From Phaeoceros laevis (Eukaryota > Anthocerotophyta > Anthocerotopsida > Notothyladales), in contig JBNGIQ010008368.1 of the NCBI GenBank assembly GCA_049999765.1, forward strand, positions 1 through 21,225: DNA of 21,225 bases. Direction: 5' to 3'. The position numbers were made by a program, and so were the translations under genes. Below the pieces are notes generated by a model, which saw nothing but the letters and a program-made list of their open reading frames with translations, had not been told where the DNA came from and did not search any database. Numbering within the stretch: the first letter of the stretch is position 1; each line of letters starts with the position of its first letter. Positions 8,075 through 17,537 of the stretch are shown here, piece by piece.

Positions 8075-8126
8075 TAATACACTTGAATTTTACTCATGAA
8101 ATCATGAGTAAAATTCAAGTGTATTA
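8075..8126. repeat. Near-perfect 52-bp palindrome
   Basis: Two perfectly complementary 25-bp arms (8075-8099 and 8102-8126) separated by the two bases aa. As DNA it would form a cruciform; as RNA, a long hairpin. The arms contain ttgaattttactcatga and its complement. It begins 15 bp after the TAG of the preceding coding segment. It could be a tiny fold-back element, a break-repair product or, less likely, an assembly artefact. Confidence 0.9.
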
Positions 8127-8731
8127 ATATGGCTCGAGTAAAATGTGACTCGTGCTGCTCTAAAAAATCCAGGAGCAAATTCTAGAAATGGCCATAACTG
8201 ATCAGATACTGTAAATTCGAATAAATATTGTAAATTAATATATACAAATACTATAAATTGATATAAGTACTATAAATTCATAATACATATATTAACAGCA
8301 ATTATTACAAATGGTGCTGGAATTAGCGAGATCAAATCAACTCACTTCCGTGAAGGACATTGGAAAGTGCCTCCACAGCCTTGAGGGACCAGACATTACA
8401 GAAAGCAGCATATTATACTCTCCAAGAGTTGTACCTACTATGGCCCTATGCAAGAGGAAAGCAGAACTTCAGAACTGAGTAGCATTCACTGCAGACATTA
8501 ACGTGTCCATATGCTTACTCTGCCAAACTCCCCAACCTCTAAAGCAACATGTGCAAAATTCTCCCAAAAATGCCAACTTCCCCGCCTGATTCAGCGAAAA
8601 GGAGACGTTGCACTGAGACAAGTGGCACAAATTCTGAAGAGTGGAAACGTACTTGAACTTCAGTGCCTGCTCAAACGCTTTGGACGCTTTGAACGCTTCC
8701 TTGTAGCAGGTCCTGCCTTTGCATAATAAAG
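8127..8731. other. AT-rich stretch with degenerate taaatt repeats, then unresolved CAND1-side sequence
   Basis: Positions 8205-8295 are AT-rich with recurring tactgtaaatt / actataaattgatata phrases. From about 8330 to 8731 the minus strand may continue the CAND1 copy, since a GPATRK-like stretch follows the last clear exon, but frames are broken and I could not place further exons. Confidence 0.4.
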
Positions 8732-10662
8732 CTTATCATTCATTATTGGGCAGCACAGTTCCAATGCTGACGCAGTCATGTGCAAATCTGCATCACTGTA
8801 GAAGACTTCTCATGTCAAACAAGCTTCGGCATCCTGACCACTAATCAATAACCGACAAAATAGGGCAAGCCAACCCGAAACTTTAACCTGATCAATGACG
8901 ATAGTTACGTGATGATCGACTCATAGCTTGAAGTGCTGATCTTTTCACTGTATGCTATTATCAGGGAGTTGAGTGTTCCCAAAGAAGCTTGGCGCAACCC
9001 TCTATTTGTCTGTTCACCGAAAGTGCAAGTTCATCCAACAGCTCATGTGATCGTGTATTACGAAGCCCACAACCACAGCTTGCAGTATGAAAAGCTGGCA
9101 TTTGAAACTTTGCAATGGTATTGCAAGTACTAACAGCACCTTCCGCAGAAATGTTGTGAGCTCGAAGACCACTTGCTCAAGCATTGGAGATAAATCTATC
9201 TTCAGTGGCGATTCTGCAATCGTCGCAAAGGCCTAACAGCATCCGCAGCACAAACATAAAAATACCATTGACTGTAGTGTTTCAGATTATCACAGGCTGA
9301 CACCAGCCTATGGACTTGATTGCCACATTGGAAGTAATATATGGGCCTCTAGAACTCAGAATCCATACCTCCACTGCCGTAAGACGAGTAATTTCATTCC
9401 GCAGCCGATCCAGCAAGAATGGCAGGCCTACACTCATTTCTTTTGTCAGCTGATCTCCCAGAGTTGATATGATCAAGACCATACACCAGATTGCACACTC
9501 TTTTACTTCCTGATTATCGAGCAGATGTGTTAGGTCAAGATCAAACCTCTAGAAAGTATGGAAACTGAATTCAACTACTAGAACGCTTATAGCAATAGCT
9601 GCCAAACAGTTCAAATCGCACTGACCTGATCCTGATCTTGAGCTGTCAAACGTTTCAGGATCGCATCATAAATTGGTTGCACATAGGGCACATAATTGAA
9701 TGGAGGTGGCTGAAATGAAATACAAAACGCTCAGTTGCGTGAAAGTCATGTCATGACAAAGAACATGCATAGTAGCTATTAGGCTTCATGGCTCTGGCGT
9801 TCTTGAGTAGCTAACCTGCTCCACAGGTGGTGGACGGATTGCTTTCACCAGTTCACCGCAAACACGCAGGGCCTCTGCTGACACTTTGTAGTAACGCTCA
9901 CTTACAGCAGCAAGAATTGGCGATGACAAGGCCTGTTACAATTGCGGATTTTGGTACACATTGAGCTAGAAAAGAATCAGCTGAAAGGTGGAAAAAATGA
10001 GCCAGCCCTAGAGGCTCTCAGATATAACATTAAGTTGCAAAAACAGTAACACCCACAGAATATAACCTTGATGTGAGGATGGAATACAGAGGGGTCGTGA
10101 ACTGCCAAAACCAGACGAGTGAAGACTAATGCCTCAATTTTCAGATTTGAGTTGGAAGATTTGTCTTGTGGATTAGTTAGATGAGGTGTCACTAATCCTA
10201 ACCTTAGACTTGTGCCCTGTTGTAATAAATTTAGACACAGCTTATGTTGAGAGCCTTTCCAATTCCAGGTACAAGCGATGCCATGTGATCGGATAAAGAA
10301 TGTGGCAACACTATGACCAACTCCTTCAAAACAGTGAAAGCTCCAACCTGTGGGAAGGGGAAGCAAATCTTAGCCGCTTATGCATGACTGTTTCAAAGCG
10401 GAGAAACTGAGGGCAACGAGCTACCTTGGTCTTGATTGACTTTTCTCGGAGCTGCGGTCTTGACTACCTTGGGAACTTCTTGCTGCAGCATGTACAGGAT
10501 GCTGCAGGTATAGTCACATCTTAGCAATGTCTTGGTGTATTTCCTAGTGCCTTCAGAATCATCTTACCACCAGCCAAGGGCAGTGAGGGCTCACCTTGAA
10601 GACCTCGGATCTCCTGTGTTCTTAGTCACATTGCCAATTTGCCTAAATAGATCTATGAATGT
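8732..10662 (-). pseudogene. CAND1 pseudogene fragment, ten exons with introns
   Basis: A broken copy of the central part of CAND1, the HEAT-repeat protein that exchanges cullin-RING ligase substrate receptors. Exons in transcript order: 10595-10662, 10425-10501, 10246-10347, 10067-10165, 9816-9932, 9626-9709, 9369-9509, 9140-9232, 8888-9009, 8732-8795. Each yields family-typical text, for example GAFTVLKELVIVLP, SNLKIEALVFTRLVLA, SERYYKVSAEALRVCGELV, RLRNEITRLTAV and SDADLHMTASALELCC, in the expected order and mostly in phase. Lesions: about 8 nt missing in the second exon (near VVK) shifts the frame; the third intron has AT at its donor and CAA at its acceptor; TAA at 8905-8907 replaces a glutamate-type codon. 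Both termini are absent. By family length (about 1,200 residues) this is roughly the middle third. Retained introns show it arose from DNA, not a retrocopy; a transposon capture or segmental duplication would fit. Confidence 0.85.
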
Positions 10663-11806
10663 CTAAAAAACGTCAATCTAGGGCAGGCTCGTACAGAGAA
10701 CCCATCAGAACGCCTGCTCAATGTAAGTTCTATCCAGGTCATAGGGAGCGAGAAGCTGGTGACCAAAACCCGGTCTTCGGATAGAGAAGTCTCCCTTTCA
10801 CGCAGATGACCTACAAAATTGTGAAGGAAAATCTGTTGGCCATTGAACCTCCTGGGAATTTGAGGGACAGAAAACAGGGAGGAGGAGTTCTAAACAACAG
10901 CTTACACTTCCAGGAGCTCTCGAACGTTTCTCGAGCCCAGACCATGGCAACATCCCATCCCGCCTGAGCCTCTACCTCCGCCTCTGCCTCAGTTTTAACC
11001 AGCATTTTGCCAGTATTGGTGCTGTCTGCGAACGAGCAACGAGACCCTAGAATGGCGCCCGGGAGCCAAAAGTGGACGAAGCGTATACATGTTCGAATAT
11101 TCAGAAAAGCGCGGGACAAGTTGGAGCGCGGCGCAAGTGGCAGTTTCGCCAGGCCTCGTGGACTTTTCTATTAAATATGCCCGCCATAACCGCACACGGT
11201 TCTATGGGCAGATGCTTCTAGAAATGTTGAAGTTCGATCATAGCTAGATATGAGAAATCAACGCTTCTTTGGGAACCGCCAAGTGGCACAATTTGAACAG
11301 GTCACGGGTTTTTTAGAACTCTACTTGTGGGAACCCGAAGTGTTGCAATGAAAACTCTAGAAAACGCAGATGGGGCCCGCCCCCCACATGACTTACTCAT
11401 GCCATCGCATGATGCCTCCTCTCAAGTTCTCAACCACGCGCCCTCATACTCGACCAAGCGGGCTTCTACATTACCAACTCATAACCAAGCGGGAAGGCAA
11501 GTCACAAAGCAAGTGGGAACGAACCGTGCGGCCCGGCTATACTGGCTATACCAGGATGTGGCAAAATCCTAGGTCGTTACTTTCACGGTGTTCTCGATTC
11601 AAACTAAGCTGTGAACCGAGTGAGACACCGGGCATCGCTTCATCGCCTAAAAAGCTTAGTACTAGGTGCCCGTGCACGAAGGGTACTTCCAGTTTCACAC
11701 GCGTGGGTAAAGGATAGCAGCGCTCTAAGATATGGAAGCGCTGCAACACATGCTTCACTCGAGAGGGTGCTTCTCACTCCTCGGATACTCCATTTACCAT
11801 AGGTTA
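10663..11806. other. Unassigned stretch upstream of the CAND1 fragment
   Basis: On the minus strand, 10918-11000 reads as a coding-like exon (EAEAEVEAQAGWDVAMVW) with a possible donor after SSWK, and about 10807 gives HLRERE, faintly like a CAND1 segment upstream of the first clear exon. Neither is strong enough to call. The remainder, 11200-11806, shows only short frames on both strands and no recognised motif. Confidence 0.3.
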
Positions 11807-12099
11807 GATTCACAAGTGGCCATTCGTTTCAGGTTGCTCTCATTTGCATGTAATTGTCTTATTTTTGTGCGTGCACCACCAGGTGGCATTCCCGATGACA
11901 CCATGGAAGATGGTCAGCTTGCACCAGCCCCGAATAATGAAGACACAGCAATCATAAGAGACCAAGCGTACGAGATTCACAAGTGGCCATTCGTTTCAAG
12001 TTGCTCTCATTTGCATGTACTCGTCTTATCTTATCTGTATGCACGCACTCACACCAAGTGGCATTCCCGATGACACCGAAGATACAGCAATCATTATAG
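11807..12099 (+). repeat. Tandem duplication at the 5' side of the MULE
   Basis: Two consecutive units, 11807-11973 (167 bp) and 11974 to about 12099. Both begin gattcacaagtggccattcg and run through ttgctctcatttgcatgta and tggcattcccgatgacacc to acagcaatcat and gaccaagc. The second unit lacks about 30 bp present in the first. In both, a pyrimidine-containing stretch and an AG precede tggcattcc, so the unit resembles an intron end plus exon start that was copied. The transposase frame continues from the second unit. Confidence 0.8.
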
Positions 12100-14453
12100 A
12101 CCAAGCTCACGAGCAAATTAGTGATGATGACAGTGCACTTACACCAGAATGCATGTGTAGTGATCTGCATACAGTAGTTAGGGGGTATTTTGCTACTGCA
12201 AAGGGAATACACGAGCATGTTGAGTTTGTCGTGCGCATAAAATTGGATCATAGTTTGTTGGAAAGCTTGGTCTTACCTAGTATGGAAGCTACATCACAGG
12301 AAGTTGCTCTAGTACGTTACAAGGCACTTGGATCTGTCCTGGTAGAAGCATTGGAAGCAGGTAGCTCATATTATTGGAATGCCAGCCGATTTGCGCTAAG
12401 TACGATAGCAGGTGAAAGATGGTGTAGTTGTGCATATGCTAGAATTTATTGTGCTTCACGAGATGATAAATTACTGAGAAAAAAGAAAGCTGGTAGTGCT
12501 ACACGGCATCCACAGGTTAGAAAAACTACTCGGTATTTCTGTCATGGTTATGTTAAACTCACAATTAACCTCTCCCTTGCTCGTGCATCAATGCATGTGA
12601 AGCATAAGGTTGCTCATCCTTGTCCTAAGTACAGGCAATACTCATTCCCCACCCGTGCTAAGATGTGGTTGCAACAGAATCGAAATATTAATTACCGCAT
12701 CCAGGACATGTACAGGCAACTATGTGAGCTTGGGATTATCGATGTTGATCTACACACAAGAAGCCAAGTCAACTATTGGGTACTTTGTCTCTCTAGGGAT
12801 GTGTATTGTAAGGACTACTCTAACCAACTAAGGTCCTCCCAACTGCTCTTGCAAAGAACAGACACTTCGAGATAATGGGTTTCGTGTTTTACTTGCTTTT
12901 GAAAACAACCACGCTCGTGCACTTGCATTTTCTATTCCCTTCTTGGACATCATAGGTGTTGCGCAGGTCAAGGAGCTTGTCATGGATTCTACGTTCAAAA
13001 CAAATTCTGGATGCCTTGAGTTGTTTGTTCTACATACCAACCATGGAGGCTATGGCCTCCCATTCGCCTACCTGTATAACTGTGCTGATGAACAGGATTA
13101 GGTACAAGAGGAGACTACATCTTATGCTAACATTTCTAGCAGAGGAGATGTGGTGCGGCTATTTTGTCAATCACTGTACGAAGAAGGTGTTAAACCATCT
13201 TTCATCTTAATAGACAAAGATGCTGGTCAGATTGCAGCCGGGAAAACACCTGGAGCGGAATTCCTAAGATACAACTTTGCATGTTGGCTCCTCGCCCATC
13301 GGGACAGCTTCATTCATTCATTCATTCATTCATTCATTCATTCATAGAGAGTAGGCTGTGCTTCGAAAACTGAAGAGCAAGGCGATGAAGACCACATCTT
13401 ATCAGCGTAAGGTTGCTGCTGAGGCAAATTAGTTGTTTTTTTTTATTGATCCATGCTGGTGGGAACCTCCATAGAAGCCTGCTACTCAAAATGTATTTTG
13501 CCCACCTGATTTGCACACGCACGTTGTAGAGATGATGGCATATCATGCATGCTTGCATCCTTTGATTCCCAATGCACAAACTCATATTTCGTGGACAAGT
13601 GAGCAAATATATAGGGCATCAGTCGCTGAGGCATATCTGTTTTGTAGGTACCATGATTTAATTGGTTTGTGGGGTTATCTTTGGGTGTGTTGGTACAACG
13701 TGGACGAGTGGGCTATGATGACCAGCTCAAGCTATGCCCAAGCTGTGCCTTTGGCTCGAACAACAAATCTCGTTGAGGCACACTGGCGGTTACTGAAGAG
13801 AGACTATAAATATAGTTGCAACAGACCGACACTCGATCGTCTAACCCATATTTTGTGCACTATCTTAATTCCTGATTTGCAGAGAAAGCACAAATTGTAT
13901 GGCACGGGTAGGCTAGTTCCTTGGTGGTGGAGAGCTTTCTTGTCCGCATGGCGGACAACAAGGACACATAGACCAGAACATGAATACTCCTGCAATGTTC
14001 AAACTTGGGTGTGCTCGTGCCTAGCATACTTGAAGAGCCCTTATGCAATTTGTAAGCATTTAGTGACAAAGAAAGAGAATGGGCGCCCTTTATCTTTACA
14101 ATATTGTGATGTGCTTAGAAGGCATGATTACCCCTTCCTCTCTTTCCAAAGGTCCACAAACACAGATGCCCAGAGCGCTACGGTAGAGCGCTTTGCTGGT
14201 TTTTCAGATTCCTCTGTCTATGAAATTGCAAGTTATGATCCAAAAGCATCGGAATTTGTGGATGAGCATCAACAATTATAAGCAGCTGCCTCGCAACTTC
14301 TACTGAGAGAGCATGACAATGTTCACTTCATGGAGGCTTTCAACAAACTCATTGGTCCATTAAAGAAAGCTCTTAAGGAATGTCAGATGGTACTTGCTCA
14401 ACGCGGGCAACATGGCACCTGGAGTACGTATGAAATTGGCTTTCTAGCTCCGG
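12015..14453 (+). pseudogene. Mutator-like (MULE) transposase with SWIM zinc finger, decayed
   Basis: A cut-and-paste DDE transposase of the MULE superfamily. Seen in order: an N-terminal domain with YFCHGYVKLTINLSLARASM followed by H-rich spacing (12530-12650), probably DNA binding; the catalytic core with D1 in VMDSTFKTNSG (codon 12985), D2 in FILIDKDAGQIAA (13213) and E in TTNLVEAHWRLLKRDY (13775); and a SWIM finger CxCx10CxH at 14012-14059 (WVCSCLAY ... ICKHLV). All three catalytic residues survive, yet the frame is broken: a shift near 12868, TAG at 13099-13101, a CATT microsatellite at 13311-13345 with a change of frame, an in-frame TAG near 13430, and TAA at 14279-14281, after which coding-like sequence runs to a possible splice donor at 14454. 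Terminal inverted repeats were not found. The tryptophan- and SWIM-rich style resembles MULEs I associate with fungi and early plants rather than the FAR1 family; that is an impression only. Confidence 0.82.
13311..13345 (+). repeat. (CATT)n microsatellite inside the transposase
   Basis: Just under nine perfect tandem CATT units. It lies in the MULE coding region between the second catalytic aspartate and the glutamate. The reading frame differs on its two sides, so its growth contributed to the break. Confidence 0.95.
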
Positions 14454-14624
14454 TGAGTTTTTGAATTTTTGAAGTGTGGCTCTGCAATTCTAGTAGGAGG
14501 CTGATAATCTTTTACGGTCTATTATTTGAGCCGGTCTCAATAGGTTAGTTACTGGTGAAATTGTATTTTGCCAATTGTGGCATGAGGATAAACTTTAGCC
14601 CTTAACTTTGGACAGTTTACTCGT
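14454..14624. other. Spacer after the MULE coding remains
   Basis: Begins with gtgagttttt, a good 5' splice-site match, directly after the last coding-like codon. No downstream exon was recognised. No other feature was seen. Confidence 0.4.
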
Positions 14625-15114
14625 TTTGTTTTGCATTGTACTTGTTTTGTAATAGCACTATACTTGTTTTGTCAAAAGCATAGTACTTGTTTTGTAAAAA
14701 CCACAATACTTGTTTTGTAAAAAACAAAGTATTTGTATAGTTTAAGCACAGTACTTGTATTCTAAGTACAATACTTGTTTGTAAAAGCACATGTATGTAG
14801 GTAGTTTAAGCAAAGTACTTGTTTTGTGAAATGCACAAGCACAATACTTGTTTTGTAAAAAGCACAGTGCTTGTATAGTTTAAGCACAGTCCTTGTTTTG
14901 TAAAAAGCACAGTACTTTTATAGTTTAAGCACAATACTTGTTTTGTAGAAATCATAGTACTTGTATAGTTTAAGCACAATACTCGTTTTGTAGAAGCATA
15001 GTACTTTTATGGTTTAAGCACAGTAAGCTTTGTAAGCACAGAACTTGTTAGAAAACACAGTACTTGTTTTGTAAAAAACACACTCTTGTTTTGTAAGAAA
15101 CACACTCTTGTTTT
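14625..15114 (+). repeat. Degenerate minisatellite, about 22-bp unit
   Basis: About 20 imperfect copies of a unit close to tacttgttttgtaaaaagca plus cag, often alternating with a variant tacttgtatagtttaagcac plus a. The two sub-types share the cag/caa-tacttgt core, so the basic unit is about 22 bp, partly organised as a dimer of about 45 bp. It lies between the plus-strand MULE transposase and the minus-strand ORFs at 15290-15924. No open frame spans it. Confidence 0.88.
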
Positions 15115-15289
15115 GGCCATGGAAGGCCATGTACAGACACCTTGCCTCCTAGGACGGCCCGATCTTTTTCCCTACCGTACAAACAACAAGCAATGAGTTA
15201 ACACTGGGGCACGACAATGCTACAAGAGATGCAAAATGGATTGCATGATGTGACTTGAGCTTACTCAAAAGGGTTCGTGCGCGGGTACG
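15115..15289. other. Short spacer between minisatellite and minus-strand ORF
   Basis: Unique-looking sequence starting with a small palindrome (ggccatggaaggccatg, 15116-15132). It probably contains the 3' flank of the minus-strand ORF ending at 15290. No gene seen. Confidence 0.35.
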
Positions 15290-15673
15290 CTATGCTGGAC
15301 CATTTTGTGCAACCCAATAGAAGTATTGCTCCGAATTCACGAAGCCTAAGGCTGTCAGCTCATCCTTGCTTGGTGTTAGACCAGTCTTCTTTCGTCTTGC
15401 TGGGTCTGTGGATGAAGAGCTCGTGGCCATGGATGTTGTTGCAGCTGGTTCCTGTACAGGCTCAGCATCCTCACAACTAACATGTAGTTCCCCTAACAGC
15501 GCATCCAGTTGAACTGGCTCCAATGTAGTACTTTTCAGGTCAGGGGTTGCCTTCGTATCATTCAAATTCTCTGAAGTTGAGCCTCCCCGAAAGGCAATAG
15601 CCTGTTGTAACTTTGTTATCCTACTGATCACTTCTCCATCCCGAATAGCATTCAAATACCCAGATTGGGTCAT
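15290..15673 (-). CDS. Unknown ORF, 127 residues, convergent with the MULE
   Basis: An ATG-started frame on the minus strand, unbroken for 127 codons, which stands out among the decayed frames around it. It starts MTQSGYLNAIRDGEVISRIT, has a helix-like SRITKLQQAIAF, an acidic middle, an S/T-rich stretch followed by the basic PARRKKTGLTPSK, and ends with DELTALGFVNSEQYFYWVAQ. No family recognised. Its ATG overlaps the stop of the next upstream ORF as ATGA (15670-15673), so either the two are one gene split by a frameshift or they are alternative exons. It could be an accessory protein of the neighbouring transposon or an old host gene. Confidence 0.4.
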   Translation of the reverse strand: MTQSGYLNAIRDGEVISRITKLQQAIAFRGGSTSENLNDTKATPDLKSTTLEPVQLDALLGELHVSCEDAEPVQEPAATTSMATSSSSTDPARRKKTGLTPSKDELTALGFVNSEQYFYWVAQNGPA

Positions 15674-15924
15674 GATTCATGATGTTTTGTCCTCATTGCT
15701 CTTGGTTGCCTCGGTAGCTTGGCCCATAGCAGTTGGGCCTTCTCCAAATTGTGTTTGTAAGCTCTAAGCTGCAAGCTACCATACCGTTCATCCAAGTTGT
15801 CAGCCACCCTCTCTTGATAATAATTTGTGGGTGCCATACCTATGACGATGGTGGGCTTCGGCGATGGCGGGCTTGGGGCTTGGGGCGATGGCGGGCGGAG
15901 TGATAGGGGGCTCGTAACTAGCAC
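15670..15924 (-). CDS. Unknown ORF upstream of and overlapping the 127-residue ORF
   Basis: An 84-codon minus-strand frame. The first 30 residues are low-complexity and proline/serine-rich; from the second ATG (15835-15837, MAPTNYYQERVADNLDERYG) it reads like a soluble helical protein with AYKHNLEKAQLLWAKLPRQP and ends in KHHES. The second ATG, preceded by a splice-acceptor-like catag, may be the real start or the start of an exon. It overlaps the following ORF by 4 nt in another frame. Function unknown. Confidence 0.35.
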   Translation of the reverse strand: MLVTSPLSLRPPSPQAPSPPSPKPTIVIGMAPTNYYQERVADNLDERYGSLQLRAYKHNLEKAQLLWAKLPRQPRAMRTKHHES

Positions 15925-15971
15925 GTGCTAACTTCGAAATCATACGGTATTTTGATTTTTTTTTTCCCACC

Positions 15972-16013
<42 letters not shown>

Positions 16014-16023
16014 ATAGTAGTAG
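15972..16023 (+). repeat. (GTA)n microsatellite
   Basis: About 17 GTA units with one interruption (gtaata), preceded by a short run of T at about 15956-15965. On the minus strand it reads as a poly-threonine-type tract, which explains a spurious minus-strand ORF across it. Confidence 0.95.
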
Positions 16024-16081
16024 AGGGTGGACACGCCAAGCGACTCCACGCGGGAATCAGGCGCGCTGCCACTTCATGTGC

Positions 16082-16123
16082 ACTAATGTGAGGCATAGTC
16101 CAAGGACTATCCCCCACATTAGT
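16082..16123. repeat. Hairpin with 20-bp arms and 2-nt loop
   Basis: Arms 16082-16101 and 16104-16123 match at 18 of 20 positions, separated by aa. The architecture (long arms, aa loop) is the same as the palindrome at 8075-8126, although the sequence is different. Confidence 0.8.
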
Positions 16124-16547
16124 TGGCAGTTGTGAAACAAGGAAAGGACTTAACATAGTTATTCACATAATTCCATTTCCGTTTCCAGTAAGCTTTGTTA
16201 AGTCAGGCTATGTTTTAAGTGCGATACCGTTTTCTGATCTCTACTATACAAGGCTTGCATTCACTTGCTCACCGTAATGTCCTCTGTCGGTTGTTTACTC
16301 GTAATACTACTAGCTGAGCTCTATCCTAGCATACACTCGTGCAAATTTATGGTCTATGGCCGAGCTCGTTCTCAGGTAGCTTCAGCAATTGGCATACAAG
16401 ATGATGTGCTGATGCATGAGCCTGGAGCCATTGTTCAACTTGGCGGTTTGGTTTGAGAGTCTATCAGGTCTTCTTCCTTAGGAGGCAGACTACGTGTGGA
16501 GTAGAAAGAGTGCCTTGTGGTTGATCTGACAGCCGGAAATCGCACGA

Positions 16548-16594
16548 TGCCAAGTTATTCCAGAACAGAAAGTGGATTCTGGAATAACTTGGCA
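16548..16594. repeat. Perfect 18-bp inverted repeat
   Basis: Arms tgccaagttattccagaa (16548-16565) and its exact complement (16577-16594), separated by 11 nt. Could be a small fold-back element or the footprint of one. No coding frame is associated. Confidence 0.88.
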
Positions 16595-17537
16595 CCCTTC
16601 GTTTTTTCAGCTGTCAAGTCCAAATACATATAGCTCCAGCTTTGTCCCTATTGCAGCATATCCGTCACATCCATGGAGTTACCCTCGCTCCTCTGATCTT
16701 CCGATGTTGTCAGCAGGATCCTTCTTCAAAATAGTAATTCTGGATGCTAGTTGCCGTCATGATGTCAGGTTAAGCAATATTGGAGGTTGTTGTTGTCCAA
16801 GGGGGTAGGTGGACAACCACCTTCCTCCTTGAGTACCAGGTTTGCCACACACTCTGCCCACCTGGTACCTTAAACCTCACAAGAGGACAGAAAAGGACAA
16901 CAAGAAGACAAAATAGGCCATCCCCATAAGAGGACAGAATAAGAGGATCACAAGAGAACAAGATGAGAGGAGATCTAGCTCCCCTAGATCCTCTCCACTA
17001 TTTCACCTCCTGGTAGGAGATCTTTGTCCTCCCCTAATCTTGCAAAAGGACAACAACAATAACCCATTAAAAGTCACTAGCTTGGTGCTAGCTAGCTTGC
17101 TTGCTGCTGGTTGGTGGCTTGCTATTGGTTCTTGGCTTAATGCATGCTCCCTCCAACGCTTCCAAGCACTCCGTCCGTGGCGTGGCTCAAATGAAAAAAT
17201 ACAAGAAAGAAAATCTATACATCCCCCAGCTAGGGTGGGTAGCCCTAACCTTAGCCTGGGGCTAGTTAACTTCAGTTATGTAACTCGAGTTTACTAACTC
17301 AAGTTAACTAACTATAATTAAGTTCACTCGGGGTTAATTACTATCAATTAATTTATTATTATTATTTAGTCCTACCCTAGTGAACTAATGTCTGTTTAAT
17401 AACTAAGTAGAGTGAAGTAATTTATTATAGTATCAACTTCATAGATACTTTGTTTTACTTATTTATTTCAACCAAATCAAAAATCACACAAAAACACAAA
17501 AAAGATGGGGGACTAAATCAGTAGGTTACCATAGTTA
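16595..17537. other. Stretch before the copia remnant, no gag or LTR recognised
   Basis: A copia element should have a long terminal repeat, a primer-binding site and gag here. None is visible: no gag-like frame, no tRNA-complementary site that I can support, and no partner repeat at the 3' side. 16870-16960 is purine-rich with repeated aagaggacag / agaggaca phrases. 17260-17420 is AT-rich with repeated taactcaagttaact-type phrases. Confidence 0.4.

Noticed and set aside
7613-8077. Plus-strand 154-codon ORF overlapping the 7770-8060 segment
   Set aside because: Longest open frame here, but its text is compositionally unlike a protein, and the overlapping frame ending at 8060 has better codon bias and a plausible membrane segment. 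Not fully excluded.
7679-8178. Several minus-strand ORFs
   Set aside because: GC-driven open frames opposite the coding-looking plus-strand segment; no motifs.
10811-11119. Minus-strand 102-codon ORF with an E/A-rich stretch
   Set aside because: Only a short part looks coding-like and no family is recognisable; mentioned only as a possible exon.
14625-15114. CRISPR-like regular repeat array
   Set aside because: Units are degenerate and adjacent with no unique spacers, in a plant nuclear context; it is a minisatellite.
15800-16156. Minus-strand ORF with a poly-threonine tract
   Set aside because: The tract is the GTA microsatellite read on the other strand.
17040-17297. Plus-strand ORF before the copia protease, considered as gag
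   Set aside because: No gag-like features or zinc knuckle; composition suggests chance opening.
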